Of a stretch of DNA of 34,694 nucleotides, positions 7,913 to 17,672 are shown one piece after another. The position numbers were made by a program, and so were the translations under genes. Source of the DNA: CALSPH01 sp041690035 (lineage in GTDB: Bacteria; Bacteroidota; Bacteroidia; NS11-12g; UBA955); assembly GCA_041690035.1 (NCBI GenBank), contig JBDNFC010000028.1, forward strand, positions 1-34,694, written 5' to 3'. The notes under the pieces were generated by a model. It made no database searches and was not told the origin of the DNA. It saw only the letters and a list, made by a program, of their open reading frames with translations. Numbering within the stretch: the stretch's first letter is position 1; every line of letters starts with the position of its first letter.

Positions 7913-10900
7913 ATGAATTATCAATCAGCGCTAGTATCCGCATTAGCTACTTTTATAAAAAAATATTATAAAAATCAACTCTTTATGGGTTTTGGGTTAC
8001 TAATTGCTGTGATATTGCCAGTCTATTTACTTTTTATTTTTTTCGCATTCAATGGCCAATTGGGCACCACGCTGCGCACGACATTATTTTATTTACTTAT
8101 TGTAGCAACTGCATGTATTACAATAAAATATATTTTTGTCCCATTATTAAAACTTTATGGGTATAAAACCAACCGTTTAAGCAATACAGATGCTGCAAAA
8201 ATTATTGGCAATCATTTTACCGAAATAGATGATAAGTTAATCAACACCCTTCAATTATCTGATAAATTAACAAATGATAATTCAGAAAATGGCTTGCTAG
8301 TGGCCAGCATACACCAGAAAATGCTGGAGATGAAACCTTTTGTTTTTACTAAGGCCATTAATAAAAAAGAAAGCTTTAGAACTGCTAAGTATGCCACGGC
8401 AGCACTAGTTTTATTGCTTACAATGCTTGTTTTTCAAAGTAACGTATTTTTTGAAGGCTCAGAAAGATTATTAAAATACAATCAGGTATTTCTTCAAAAA
8501 GCACCATTTATATTTGATTTTGATGCCCCGACAGTGCAAAAAAAAGGCAATGATTTTACTGCAAAATTAAGGCTTATAGGAGAAAAGATTCCAGGAGAGG
8601 CTTATATAGAATTGGATAAAGAATGGATAAAAATGAACCTAAATGACAAACAGTTTGTGCAAAAAATAACTAATTTACAAAATGATTTGAATATCAGATT
8701 TAAAGCAGGTGATTTTATAAGCGAATACTTCACTATAAAGGTATTGGGCGCCCCTTTTGTTTCTAAAATCAATATAAAACTAAATTATCCAAAATACCTC
8801 AATAAAACTGCTTCCGAAATAAACAATACAACAGACTTAACAGTACCTGAAGGCACTGAAATATCGTGGAATTTGATTGCAAAAAATACTGATAAGCTAC
8901 AGTTTTTATTTAATAATAAACCTTTAGCGGGCGAAAATTTTTACCAAAAAAGAGTATTAGATAATAGCAGCTACAGTCTAGTGTTGAGCAATAATGTACT
9001 AAAACAAACAGACAGTCTGCATTATAAAATAGAGGTGATAAAAGACAAGTATCCTGCTATAAGCGCCATACAAAAAACTGACTCGGTAAGCGCTAAAGTG
9101 CTTTATTTTATTGGCACTGCAAATGATGATTATGGTATTTCTAACATTAAATTTATATACAGGATCACTAATGCAGAGGGCCAAGAAAGTCTAGCAATGA
9201 GCAAAGAAGTATCATTTACTCGGGGAAGCACCAATGCAGTATTTAGCACTGTTTTAGATTTGAACACCTTGGTATTTGACCTTGGCGCAAAAATTAGTTG
9301 CTACTTTCAGGTATTTGATAATGATGGGGTAAATGGTGCCAAATCAGCCAAATCTGATATTATTGTATACAAAGCACCTACAGCAGAGGAACTAGAAAAA
9401 ATAACCCAAAATACGACTTCGGATATAATCGCAAGGATGGAAAAAGCCATGCAAGCTGCAAAACAAGTGCAGCAAATGACCAAAGATTTACAAGTAAAGA
9501 TGAATCAATCTAGCAGAATGGATTGGCAAGAAAAACAAAAATTAGCGCAACTGATTCAAAAACAGAAAGAATTACAAAATGAAGTAAGTGATATTAAAAA
9601 AGAGCAGGAACAAAACAGAACAAGAGAAAAAGAGTTTAAAAAAGAGGAGAACAAAGTAGAGGAAAAGATGAAGGAATTAGACAAAATGTTTAAAGAAACC
9701 CTTTCACCTGAACTGCAAGAATTGCTTAAAAAACTAGAAGAATTATTAAAACAAGAAAATAAAGAAGGGATAAAAAAGGAGCTAGATAAAATGAATATGG
9801 CTGATAAAGACATGGCCAAAGATATGGATAGGCTTCAAGAACAATTAAAACAGCTTACCCTAGAAAAAAAGATTAACGAAACTGCAGATAAATTAGAAAA
9901 GCTAGCCAAAGCGCAAGAAGATTTAAAAAAGAACACATTAGATAAAAATGCAAACAAGGAGGAAAATAAAGCTGAACAAAAAAAGCTAAATGAACAATTT
10001 GATAAAATAAAAGAAGACTTAAAAGACATTGACAAAAAAAATGAAGAACTCAAAGATAAATTAGACCTCGAAAAAACTAAACCTTCTGAGGACAAAATAG
10101 ATAAAGCGCAGGAAGAGGCATCAGACAATTTAGAAAAAAACAAGGCTGAAAAAGCAGCAGAAAAGCAACAAGAAGCCTCAGATGAAATGAAACAAGCTGC
10201 TCAAAAAATGAAAGACAAATTGGAGCAAGAACTTAAAAAAAGAGAGGAAGAGGATTATAAAACTTTGCGCCAATTGCTAGAAAATTTAATTTCGTTGAGT
10301 ATAGCTCAAGAAAAAAATATGCTTTTGCTAAAAAGCCAACCTAGCTATACACCAAAGTTTGTAGAATTATCTAAACAACAGCAAAAAATAAAACGAGATG
10401 CAGAAATGATAGAAGATTCGCTGCTTGCTCTGAGCAAAAGAAATATAAAGATTCAAAGTTTTGTAAATACCGAAATAGGAAAGATAAACCAACACATGGA
10501 AAAATCTATATACTGGTTTGGTGAAAGAAATGGATACATGGCTGCTTCAGACCAACAATATGTAATGACATCTGTAAACAACCTTGCAGTGATGCTAAGT
10601 GAAGCGTTAAAAAATATGCAAGCACAAATGAATAAAAAGAAAGATGGGCCACCAAAGACAGGACAATGCAAAAATCCGGGCCCGAGCGAAGGCCAAAATA
10701 AAGGATCTAAACCAGGGGAAAAGCCAGGCATGGGAACTCTAAAAAAACTGCAAGAAGACCTTAACAAAATGGCAGAAGAACGCAAGGAGGGAAAAAAACC
10801 AGGTACTGGAGAAAATGGGCAAATGAGCAGTCAAGAATTTGCACGCATGGCTGCGCAGCAGGAGGCATTGAGAAAAGAGTTAGAAAAATTACAGAAACAG

Positions 10901-11257
10901 TTAGACGAACAAGGCAAGGGTGGCACATTGGGCGATATCAATAAAACCAAAGAAATGATGGAACAAACTGAGAAAGACCTGGTAAACAAAAAGTTTGATG
11001 CCGAAACCCAAAAACGGCTAAAACAAATAGAAATAAGGCTTAGCCAACATGCAAAAGCAGAAGAAGAGCAAGAAATTGATGAACAAAGACAGGGCGAAAG
11101 CAGTAAACCAATCCCTAGAACCTTACCCCCATATCTGACACCTTACATTAATGAATTAAAAAAGCAATCAGAAATTCTAAAAACCTTGCCAGCAGAGTTG
11201 CAACCTTATTATCAATACAAAGTAAAAACATATTATAACAACATCCCAAACGGTTGA
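7913..11257 (+). CDS. DUF4175 family membrane protein with long coiled coil
   Basis: 1114 aa. Two hydrophobic helices near the N-terminus (about 23-46 and 56-81) and a third at about 159-177 frame a cytoplasmic segment; a predicted beta-rich extracytoplasmic region runs to about 480. Residues about 490-790 are an extreme Lys/Glu/Gln-rich coiled coil. A Gly/Pro/Lys-rich linker (about 905-945) and a second, shorter coil (about 950-1060) follow. The N-terminal pattern, including the DDKLINTLQL segment, fits Bacteroidota proteins annotated DUF4175; I know of no established biochemical role. The architecture suggests a large structural or tethering protein of the envelope. Its own promoter lies upstream and the SNF2 gene follows after about 170 bases. 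Confidence 0.82.
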   Translation: MNYQSALVSALATFIKKYYKNQLFMGFGLLIAVILPVYLLFIFFAFNGQLGTTLRTTLFYLLIVATACITIKYIFVPLLKLYGYKTNRLSNTDAAKIIGNHFTEIDDKLINTLQLSDKLTNDNSENGLLVASIHQKMLEMKPFVFTKAINKKESFRTAKYATAALVLLLTMLVFQSNVFFEGSERLLKYNQVFLQKAPFIFDFDAPTVQKKGNDFTAKLRLIGEKIPGEAYIELDKEWIKMNLNDKQFVQKITNLQNDLNIRFKAGDFISEYFTIKVLGAPFVSKINIKLNYPKYLNKTASEINNTTDLTVPEGTEISWNLIAKNTDKLQFLFNNKPLAGENFYQKRVLDNSSYSLVLSNNVLKQTDSLHYKIEVIKDKYPAISAIQKTDSVSAKVLYFIGTANDDYGISNIKFIYRITNAEGQESLAMSKEVSFTRGSTNAVFSTVLDLNTLVFDLGAKISCYFQVFDNDGVNGAKSAKSDIIVYKAPTAEELEKITQNTTSDIIARMEKAMQAAKQVQQMTKDLQVKMNQSSRMDWQEKQKLAQLIQKQKELQNEVSDIKKEQEQNRTREKEFKKEENKVEEKMKELDKMFKETLSPELQELLKKLEELLKQENKEGIKKELDKMNMADKDMAKDMDRLQEQLKQLTLEKKINETADKLEKLAKAQEDLKKNTLDKNANKEENKAEQKKLNEQFDKIKEDLKDIDKKNEELKDKLDLEKTKPSEDKIDKAQEEASDNLEKNKAEKAAEKQQEASDEMKQAAQKMKDKLEQELKKREEEDYKTLRQLLENLISLSIAQEKNMLLLKSQPSYTPKFVELSKQQQKIKRDAEMIEDSLLALSKRNIKIQSFVNTEIGKINQHMEKSIYWFGERNGYMAASDQQYVMTSVNNLAVMLSEALKNMQAQMNKKKDGPPKTGQCKNPGPSEGQNKGSKPGEKPGMGTLKKLQEDLNKMAEERKEGKKPGTGENGQMSSQEFARMAAQQEALRKELEKLQKQLDEQGKGGTLGDINKTKEMMEQTEKDLVNKKFDAETQKRLKQIEIRLSQHAKAEEEQEIDEQRQGESSKPIPRTLPPYLTPYINELKKQSEILKTLPAELQPYYQYKVKTYYNNIPNG

Positions 11258-11379
11258 TTTAAGCACTGAATGATAGTATTCAGGAAACCCTATTTACTGT
11301 AAGCGCTTGTAATATAATTTTTTTTTCTAATTTTGTTTAAATTACAAACTTTTTTATAGCTAAATGGCAGAAATATACT

Positions 11380-11387
11380 TAACTTTG
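11380..11387 (+). promoter_or_regulatory. Promoter -7 box (TAACTTTG) of the SNF2 helicase gene
   Basis: Exact TAnnTTTG match, 40 bases before the ATG at 11428. No clear -33 element. Confidence 0.5.
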
Positions 11388-11427
11388 CTGCTTTTTACAC
11401 CTAAAATTTTTCCTCAAAAAACATTAC

Positions 11428-14301
11428 ATGATAAATTCACTAGAAGACAAATTTCAAATCGTTTTTTGTATTATTAATCAACCTTTTTTTGGCTGGATAA
11501 TAGAATGTCATGCGGTTCTAGAGGATGAAAATGGACGTTTACAACTTCAAAATCAAAAAATACACCCTACCACTGCCGTAGATTTTCATTTAAATGAAAA
11601 ACAAACACAATTGGTAGCGTGGTTACACCAAATTGATAAAAAAAATATTGTCCAAAAATTTAGCCCAAAAAAGAAGGCCATCAAACCCACAGAGTTTTTT
11701 GCAAAATATTATGATGCTGAAATGCAAAAAAAGGTAAGGCCATATATTGAAAAATATCTATTAAAAGTGGTCGAAAATTTAGAGGACGAGCTGATTTACC
11801 AGGCTTCGCCAGATGGATTAACCATTGTGTCTAAAAAGCTAAAGTTTCCAGAAGAGCCTGCAACAGTATTATTTAATATATTTAAAAACGAGGAAGACTT
11901 ACACTATTTTGCCAACATAAAATACCAAAATAAAAGAATAAATTATAGTCAAAATGGAAGTATACTGCTTACCCAAGAGCCTGTTTGGATGCTTGTAGAA
12001 GACCAACTACTCTTTTTTGAAAATGACTTAGATGGTAAAAAATTTATTCCATTTATGGATAAAAAATACATCCAAATAGCCTTGAGTTCTGAGAAAGTAT
12101 ATTTAGAAAAATTTATTATGCCTCTGGTAGAAAAGCATGATGTATTTGCTAAAGGAATAGATATTATTACAGAAAAAATTCCAGCCAAACCCGTACTAAA
12201 AATAACCCCAGTGGGTAAAGGGCTTAATCTAGTTCTAGGGTTTACCTATGGCAATAACTATTTTAATTATAATACTACAAAATTAGTTAACACTGCTTTG
12301 GTACAAGAAGGAACAAATTTTAAAATTAAAAGGGTTAAACGCTCAGTGGTATGGGAGGATCAAAAAAAAGCAGTCCTCGAAAGTTTTGGTTTTGTAAACC
12401 AAGGAGGAGCAAGTTTTGGATTACAAGCCTCTAAAGAACTTTTTGAAGATAGTAACAACAGCAAGGCCTTAATACAATTATTAGTAGAAGCAAAAAGCAG
12501 CTTAGAAGCAGCAGGTTTTGAAATAATACAGTCTGCCAATAAAAAAGTTTACACCTTAGAAGAACCTAAGTTCAATTTTGAAAAAACAGATTATAAAGAT
12601 TATTTTGACGTAAAAATAATGATTTCATTTGGGCAATTTCAGGTACCATTTATCAAAATACGTCAACATATTTTAAGTAAAAATCAAGAATATCAATTAC
12701 CAGATGGTAGCATAGCCATTATTCCTGAAGAGTGGTTTACAACATATTTACCCCTTGCAGATTTTGGAGAGCCAATAGATGATAGTGTTAGATTAAAAAA
12801 ACATCATGAAGCACTTATTTTAGATTTAGAAGGCAAAGGCACTCCAGATAACTATGCAATGCAAAAGGCAAATCTTGATTTTACGTTACCAAAATTATTC
12901 AATGCAACATTAAGACCATATCAGATAACTGGTTTTCAATGGTTAGTTTATCTAAAAAGTATAGGCTGTGGTGGCATACTTGCAGACGATATGGGGCTTG
13001 GAAAAACCGTTCAAGCATTGGCATTGTTAGCCTATCTAAAAGAAAAAAATGCAGAAACCACCACCCACCTTATTTTAGCACCCACAAGTTTAGTATACAA
13101 TTGGCAGAAAGAAATAGCCATATTTTGCCCCCATTTAATAAGCAGCCTGCACCTAGGTAGCAATAGGCCAAAAACTATACTAGAAATAGTGGCTAAAAAC
13201 GATATTATTATTACAAGCTACGGTACTTTTAGAGCTGATATAGATTTGCTATCTCAAGGAAATTTTGATACTATTATTGCAGACGAAAGCCAATCTTTTA
13301 AAAACAAGAGTAGCCAATTACATAAAGCACTAAAGCGCATGAATGCGAATATGATTTTAGGACTGACTGGCACTCCGATAGAAAACACAGTAAATGACCT
13401 TTGGAGTCAATTTGATATTATCAATCCAAAAATGCTAGGCAGTTCCAATTATTTTAAAAACACATTTGCAGATGCCATCGAAAAAAAGGGAGATGAAAAA
13501 ACCGCTAAACAATTGCAAAAGCTAGTGGCTCCATTTATAATGCGCAGAACAAAAAAACAAGTGCTCACTGAGTTGCCAGCAAAAACTGAGAACACCATAT
13601 TGTGCGAAATGAGTGAGGAACAAGAAAAATTGTATGAAAAAATAAAATCAGCATACCGCAATGAACTAATAGAAGCTATTGCCAAAAGCGGTTTTGAAAC
13701 CACTAAGCTTAAAATTTTAGCAGGTTTAATGAAATTGAGACAAGTAGCAAATCACCCTTGCTTAGCCGGCTATGAAACTGTAAATGAAAGTGGTAAATTT
13801 GATACCATTTGCCAAAAATTAACAACTGCTATTGCTACCAATCATAAAATATTGTTTTTTAGTCAATTTTTAGGGCAATTGGAACTGATGAAACAATTTT
13901 TAGACAATAACAATGTGCTTTATGCCTATATAGATGGCAGTGTTTCGGCAAAAGATAGGGATGTACAAGTAGACTATTTTCAAAAAAACGAAGATTGTAA
14001 AGTATTTTTATTAAGTATTAAGGCAGGAGACAAAGGTTTAAATTTAACAGCAGCTGATTATGTATTTATTGCCGATCCATGGTGGAACCCCGCTGTAGAA
14101 GCGCAAGCGCAAGATAGAGCGCATCGTATTGGGCAAGAAAAACCTGTTTTCACATACCGCTTTATCACTAAAAATAGTATTGAAGAAAAAATATCAAAGC
14201 TACAGGATAAAAAGAAAACATTTTCGGATAATATTATATCAGAATCTAAAACCTTAAAAGGATTGCTTTCTAAAGAAAATTTTGAACTTCTATTTAGCTA
14301 A
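11428..14301 (+). CDS. SNF2/HepA-type DNA-dependent ATPase (helicase superfamily 2)
   Basis: 957 aa. About 480 N-terminal residues are not assigned to a domain with certainty. The ATPase core follows: Walker A D-D-M-G-L-G-K-T at about 517, motif II D-E-S-Q-S-F at about 616 (most bacterial relatives have D-E-A-Q or D-E-A-H), and motif III L-T-G-T-P-I-E-N. The second RecA lobe contains Y-I-D-G-S-V, S-I-K-A-G-D-K-G-L-N-L and D-R-A-H-R-I-G-Q at about 896. Bacterial members translocate on double-stranded DNA and may remodel protein-DNA complexes or recycle RNA polymerase (RapA-like); the exact role here is inferred only at that level. No SWIM-type zinc motif was seen. It appears to be its own unit. 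Confidence 0.92.
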   Translation: MINSLEDKFQIVFCIINQPFFGWIIECHAVLEDENGRLQLQNQKIHPTTAVDFHLNEKQTQLVAWLHQIDKKNIVQKFSPKKKAIKPTEFFAKYYDAEMQKKVRPYIEKYLLKVVENLEDELIYQASPDGLTIVSKKLKFPEEPATVLFNIFKNEEDLHYFANIKYQNKRINYSQNGSILLTQEPVWMLVEDQLLFFENDLDGKKFIPFMDKKYIQIALSSEKVYLEKFIMPLVEKHDVFAKGIDIITEKIPAKPVLKITPVGKGLNLVLGFTYGNNYFNYNTTKLVNTALVQEGTNFKIKRVKRSVVWEDQKKAVLESFGFVNQGGASFGLQASKELFEDSNNSKALIQLLVEAKSSLEAAGFEIIQSANKKVYTLEEPKFNFEKTDYKDYFDVKIMISFGQFQVPFIKIRQHILSKNQEYQLPDGSIAIIPEEWFTTYLPLADFGEPIDDSVRLKKHHEALILDLEGKGTPDNYAMQKANLDFTLPKLFNATLRPYQITGFQWLVYLKSIGCGGILADDMGLGKTVQALALLAYLKEKNAETTTHLILAPTSLVYNWQKEIAIFCPHLISSLHLGSNRPKTILEIVAKNDIIITSYGTFRADIDLLSQGNFDTIIADESQSFKNKSSQLHKALKRMNANMILGLTGTPIENTVNDLWSQFDIINPKMLGSSNYFKNTFADAIEKKGDEKTAKQLQKLVAPFIMRRTKKQVLTELPAKTENTILCEMSEEQEKLYEKIKSAYRNELIEAIAKSGFETTKLKILAGLMKLRQVANHPCLAGYETVNESGKFDTICQKLTTAIATNHKILFFSQFLGQLELMKQFLDNNNVLYAYIDGSVSAKDRDVQVDYFQKNEDCKVFLLSIKAGDKGLNLTAADYVFIADPWWNPAVEAQAQDRAHRIGQEKPVFTYRFITKNSIEEKISKLQDKKKTFSDNIISESKTLKGLLSKENFELLFS

Positions 14302-14336
14302 AAAAAATAAAATATAATAAATATAACTTAATATAA

Positions 14337-14344
14337 TATATTTG
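14337..14344 (+). promoter_or_regulatory. Promoter -7 box (TATATTTG) of the Omp28-like gene
   Basis: Exact TAnnTTTG match, 19 bases before the ATG at 14364, in the 62-base gap after the SNF2 gene. Confidence 0.6.
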
Positions 14345-14363
14345 CTGTTAATATATTATAAAA

Positions 14364-15191
14364 ATGAGAAAAATAAATTTAATTGCAGCAATGGCTTTTT
14401 CAGTAATACTGTTAAGTAACTGCAAAAAAGAAGATGAAAAACCAGCAGCTAATGATGGTAACAAAACAGGTAATACAGCAATAGAAGTAGTACAAAAAAA
14501 TACTTCAATTTTTGGCAAACTTACTGCAACTTGGTGTGGCCCATGCGGATCTTGGGGTTGGACATTAAACGATGAACTTATTGCACAGCTAGGCAGCGAT
14601 GCTATTTCTATGGGATTATATGGCAGCAATTCAAGTAATTTTACAAATGCCACAGTTACTCAATGGAATACCGATTTTGGAGGAAAAAGTTTTCCAAACT
14701 TTATTGCCAATGGAACAAATAAAACTGACTTTCCAACTCCAACTACTATAAATCCTGCTCAAACTAAAACCAATGTGTTAGATGCAGTGAGCGCGCACAA
14801 AAATGCAGAGGTAGAAATAAATGCTGGAGGAAAATTTTCTTGGGACAATCAAATATTAAAAGTAAAAGCAGCTGTTAAAAGTTTTAAAGCACTGACAGGC
14901 GAATATTATATAGGAGCCTATATGGTAGAAGATAAGGCAAAAAGCGTACAAGCTGGCCGAACAGGCACTGTAGACCATCATCATGTTTGCCGTGGCACAA
15001 TGTCTGAAAACAACATTTATGGTGTAAAATATAATGGTGCACTAACAGCAGGAACACAAACTAGTATTGATGATTTTACATTTGATGTACCTGCTACATG
15101 GGTAAAAGAAAACATGTATGTGGCTATTATTATCTGGAAAAAAGTAGGCACAAAATATACTTTTGTGAATGCTTCTAAATTAGGAAAATAA
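14364..15191 (+). CDS. Omp28-like outer-membrane lipoprotein with thioredoxin CxxC
   Basis: 275 aa. The N-terminus is a lipoprotein signal (M-R-K, hydrophobic core, L-L-S-N-C with Cys20); the Asn before the cysteine is unusual for a lipobox. A thioredoxin-like active site T-W-C-G-P-C-G occupies 56-62 (Cys58 and Cys61), followed by a segment consistent with a thioredoxin fold (SFPNFIANG). The C-terminal half is beta-rich. This layout matches the Omp28-related outer-membrane proteins of Bacteroidota, first known from Porphyromonas gingivalis. The CxxC suggests a thiol-disulfide or redox-related role at the cell surface or periplasm, but the substrate is unknown. It is transcribed alone: its own promoter precedes it and a strong terminator follows. 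Confidence 0.88.
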   Translation: MRKINLIAAMAFSVILLSNCKKEDEKPAANDGNKTGNTAIEVVQKNTSIFGKLTATWCGPCGSWGWTLNDELIAQLGSDAISMGLYGSNSSNFTNATVTQWNTDFGGKSFPNFIANGTNKTDFPTPTTINPAQTKTNVLDAVSAHKNAEVEINAGGKFSWDNQILKVKAAVKSFKALTGEYYIGAYMVEDKAKSVQAGRTGTVDHHHVCRGTMSENNIYGVKYNGALTAGTQTSIDDFTFDVPATWVKENMYVAIIIWKKVGTKYTFVNASKLGK

Positions 15192-15212
15192 AAATCCAAA
15201 CTAAATATTTAT

Positions 15213-15248
15213 AAAAAAGGCTGTTAATTTATTTTAACAGCCTTTTTT
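15213..15248 (+). terminator. Rho-independent terminator
   Basis: A perfect 15-base stem (AAAAAAGGCTGTTAA pairing with TTAACAGCCTTTTTT) around a 6-base TTTATT loop, ending in a run of T. It starts about 20 bases after the Omp28-like stop codon and lies before the next promoter. Its symmetry means it may also work on the opposite strand. Confidence 0.92.
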
Positions 15249-15265
15249 ATTGCCAAAATTTTTTA

Positions 15266-15273
15266 TACTTTTG
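15266..15273 (+). promoter_or_regulatory. Promoter -7 box (TACTTTTG) of the murF-alr operon
   Basis: Exact TAnnTTTG match, 14 bases before the ATG at 15288 and directly after the terminator, so it likely drives the three-gene operon. Confidence 0.6.
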
Positions 15274-15287
15274 AAAATATCTTAATA

Positions 15288-17672
15288 ATGGCTTATTTAT
15301 TCTCACAGATTGCAAATATATTTCACCAAGAAATTAAAAATGGTGATATTATTATACAAAATTTTGCTTTCGATAGCAGAATGTTTATAGCAAATATTGC
15401 ACACACTCTTTTTATAGCATTAAAAACAGAAAGCAATGACGGACACCATTATATTGAAGAAATGCGCAAAAAAGGAGTGCCATTTTTTCTTATTGACAAC
15501 CCAAAATATGTGCAAAGTGACACTATCTTGGTAAACAATGTGTTAGAAGCTTTGCAAAAACTAGCAAGCCTAAAAAGAAAAACATACCCAAAAATAACTA
15601 TTGGAATTACAGGCAGCAATGGAAAAACAATGGTTAAAGATGCTTTGGAGTGTATTCTTAGCCAAACAGATAAAGCTTATTATTGTAACCCTAGAAGCTA
15701 TAATTCTCAATTAGGTGTAGCATTGTCATTGCTAGAAATGCCCGAAAATACTCAAATTGGTATTTTTGAAGCAGGAATTTCTAAACCTGGCGAAATGAAG
15801 GCTATTGAAAGAATGATATGCCCCACAATTGGCATACTTACATTTATGGGTGATGCACACCAAGAAAATTTTATCAATTTAGAAGAAAAAATTACAGAAA
15901 AATTACAACTATTCTCTCATGCTTCGCGCATTATCATAAGTCGATTAAACCCTTACTACACTGATATTAAAGCATGTTTAAAAAAATATCCTATACTAAA
16001 AATAATAGAAATTGATTATAAAGATGCCCCTTATATTATAGCGGTAAACGACCATAGTGTTAAAATCAATGACTGCAATTTCATACTCAATTATAATGCA
16101 GAGGTGTATATAAACAATGTGATTTATGCAATAGTAGCAGCAATGGAGTTGGGTATAGCAGAAAATAAAATTCAAGATGGAATAGCGCAGTGGAATGGCA
16201 GCAGCAATAGGCTCAGTTTAATGCCAGGCATATTTGATAGTTTAATTGTAAATGACAGTTATACCAATGACATGGCAGCAATGCAAGCAGCTATCCAATT
16301 TACTAATAGAAATGCAGATAAAAGAAATAAAACTGCTATAATTAGTGGCTTGCAAAGCCAAAATATGGCAGATAATCAAAAAATAATTGGTGCATTATGT
16401 GCCTCAGATTTTAATAGAATATATACCATAGGTTCAGGTTTTGAAAATAATAAAACGCATCAAAACTATGGAAGTGTAATTGATTTTATTGCCCAAAATA
16501 ATTTAGTAGATTTTGAAAACAACATCATTTTAATCAAAGGGCAAAGAAATTTAAGGCTAGAACAAATTGGCTATTGGCTTCAGCATAAAAAAACCATCAC
16601 CCACCTTGCTATAAGGCTAGATTTATTAAAAGAAAATTTTACATATTATAGAACAAAAGTATCACCCAATACAAAAATAATGGTAATGATAAAAGCAGGC
16701 GCTTATGGCAATGGTGCCGAAGGTATAGCAAAGTTTTTGACTACTATAAAGCCGGATTATTTGGCAGTGGCACAAATAGACGAGGGTATTGCTTTGCGAA
16801 ATATGGGTATAAAAGCACCTATTATGGTATTGTATAGCACATTACAAGATATTGCCTTAATGGCTAAATATAAACTTGCAGCTGTGGTATATGATTTAGA
16901 AATGTTAGCACAATTAATTTCGCTCAATATAGAAATTCCAGAAATTCATATAGAATTAGATACAGGTATGCACCGGCTTGGGTTTTTGCCAGAACAAACT
17001 CCAGCACTTTGTGCCATGCTTTCAATAGCTAAGCACCTCAACATTGTTGGGATTATGTCTCACTTAAGTTCAGCAGACGATAAAACCAAAGATACATTTA
17101 CCCAATTGCAAATTAACTTATTTAACGCACAATGTGCAGAAATAGAAAACGTATTGGAGTATAAAGTAATAAAACATATTGCAAATACGGCAGGAATTAT
17201 ACGTTTTAAAAATGCACATTTAGATATGGTGCGCCTTGGCATTGGCATTTATGGATTTGATGACCAAACTAATTTAGTGAAACCAGTGGCCCAATTTAAT
17301 ACCCAAATTATGCAAATAAAAAATATACCTGCAAATCAAGGCATTGGTTATGGAAATAAAGAAGCAACAAGCAGTAGCAGAAAAATAGCAATTCTGCCAG
17401 TTGGATACGCAGATGGGTTTGATAGAGGATTAGGAAACGGCCAATGGAAAGTAGCCATAAACGGCCGCCTTTGCCCAACAGCAGGTAATATTTGTATGGA
17501 TATGTGTATGATAGATGTGAGCCAAGTACACTGCCAAGTAGGCGATGCTGCAATTCTATTTGGGCATAATAATACTGTTACTCAAATGGCAAAAGTGTTA
17601 AATACAATCAATTATGAGGTTATAACAAGAATAGCTGATAGGGTAAAAAGAATATACATAAGCGAACAATGA
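15288..17672 (+). CDS. murF-alr: Bifunctional MurF ligase / alanine racemase
   Basis: 794 aa, a fusion known in Bacteroidota. The N-terminal MurF part (about 1-430) adds D-Ala-D-Ala to UDP-MurNAc-tripeptide; it shows the ATP loop T-G-S-N-G-K-T at about 108-114, a conserved N-S-Q-L-G, and N-D-S-Y-T-N-D-M near the ligase C-terminal domain. The racemase part (about 435-794) makes D-alanine from L-alanine with pyridoxal phosphate; Lys469 in K-A-G-A-Y-G-N-G should hold the cofactor, and Tyr688 in G-I-G-Y-G should be the second base. Other racemases usually read K-A-D/N-A-Y-G-H-G, so two positions of this motif are altered here. The fusion links D-Ala supply to its use in peptidoglycan precursor assembly. 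First gene of an operon; its stop overlaps the next start by 4 bases. Confidence 0.94.
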   Translation: MAYLFSQIANIFHQEIKNGDIIIQNFAFDSRMFIANIAHTLFIALKTESNDGHHYIEEMRKKGVPFFLIDNPKYVQSDTILVNNVLEALQKLASLKRKTYPKITIGITGSNGKTMVKDALECILSQTDKAYYCNPRSYNSQLGVALSLLEMPENTQIGIFEAGISKPGEMKAIERMICPTIGILTFMGDAHQENFINLEEKITEKLQLFSHASRIIISRLNPYYTDIKACLKKYPILKIIEIDYKDAPYIIAVNDHSVKINDCNFILNYNAEVYINNVIYAIVAAMELGIAENKIQDGIAQWNGSSNRLSLMPGIFDSLIVNDSYTNDMAAMQAAIQFTNRNADKRNKTAIISGLQSQNMADNQKIIGALCASDFNRIYTIGSGFENNKTHQNYGSVIDFIAQNNLVDFENNIILIKGQRNLRLEQIGYWLQHKKTITHLAIRLDLLKENFTYYRTKVSPNTKIMVMIKAGAYGNGAEGIAKFLTTIKPDYLAVAQIDEGIALRNMGIKAPIMVLYSTLQDIALMAKYKLAAVVYDLEMLAQLISLNIEIPEIHIELDTGMHRLGFLPEQTPALCAMLSIAKHLNIVGIMSHLSSADDKTKDTFTQLQINLFNAQCAEIENVLEYKVIKHIANTAGIIRFKNAHLDMVRLGIGIYGFDDQTNLVKPVAQFNTQIMQIKNIPANQGIGYGNKEATSSSRKIAILPVGYADGFDRGLGNGQWKVAINGRLCPTAGNICMDMCMIDVSQVHCQVGDAAILFGHNNTVTQMAKVLNTINYEVITRIADRVKRIYISEQ

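Noticed and set aside
9556..10143. Ser/Leu/Phe-rich open frames on the minus strand of the DUF4175 gene
   Set aside because: They are the reverse complement of Lys/Glu-rich coiled-coil codons, which produces long Ser/Phe/Leu frames by composition.
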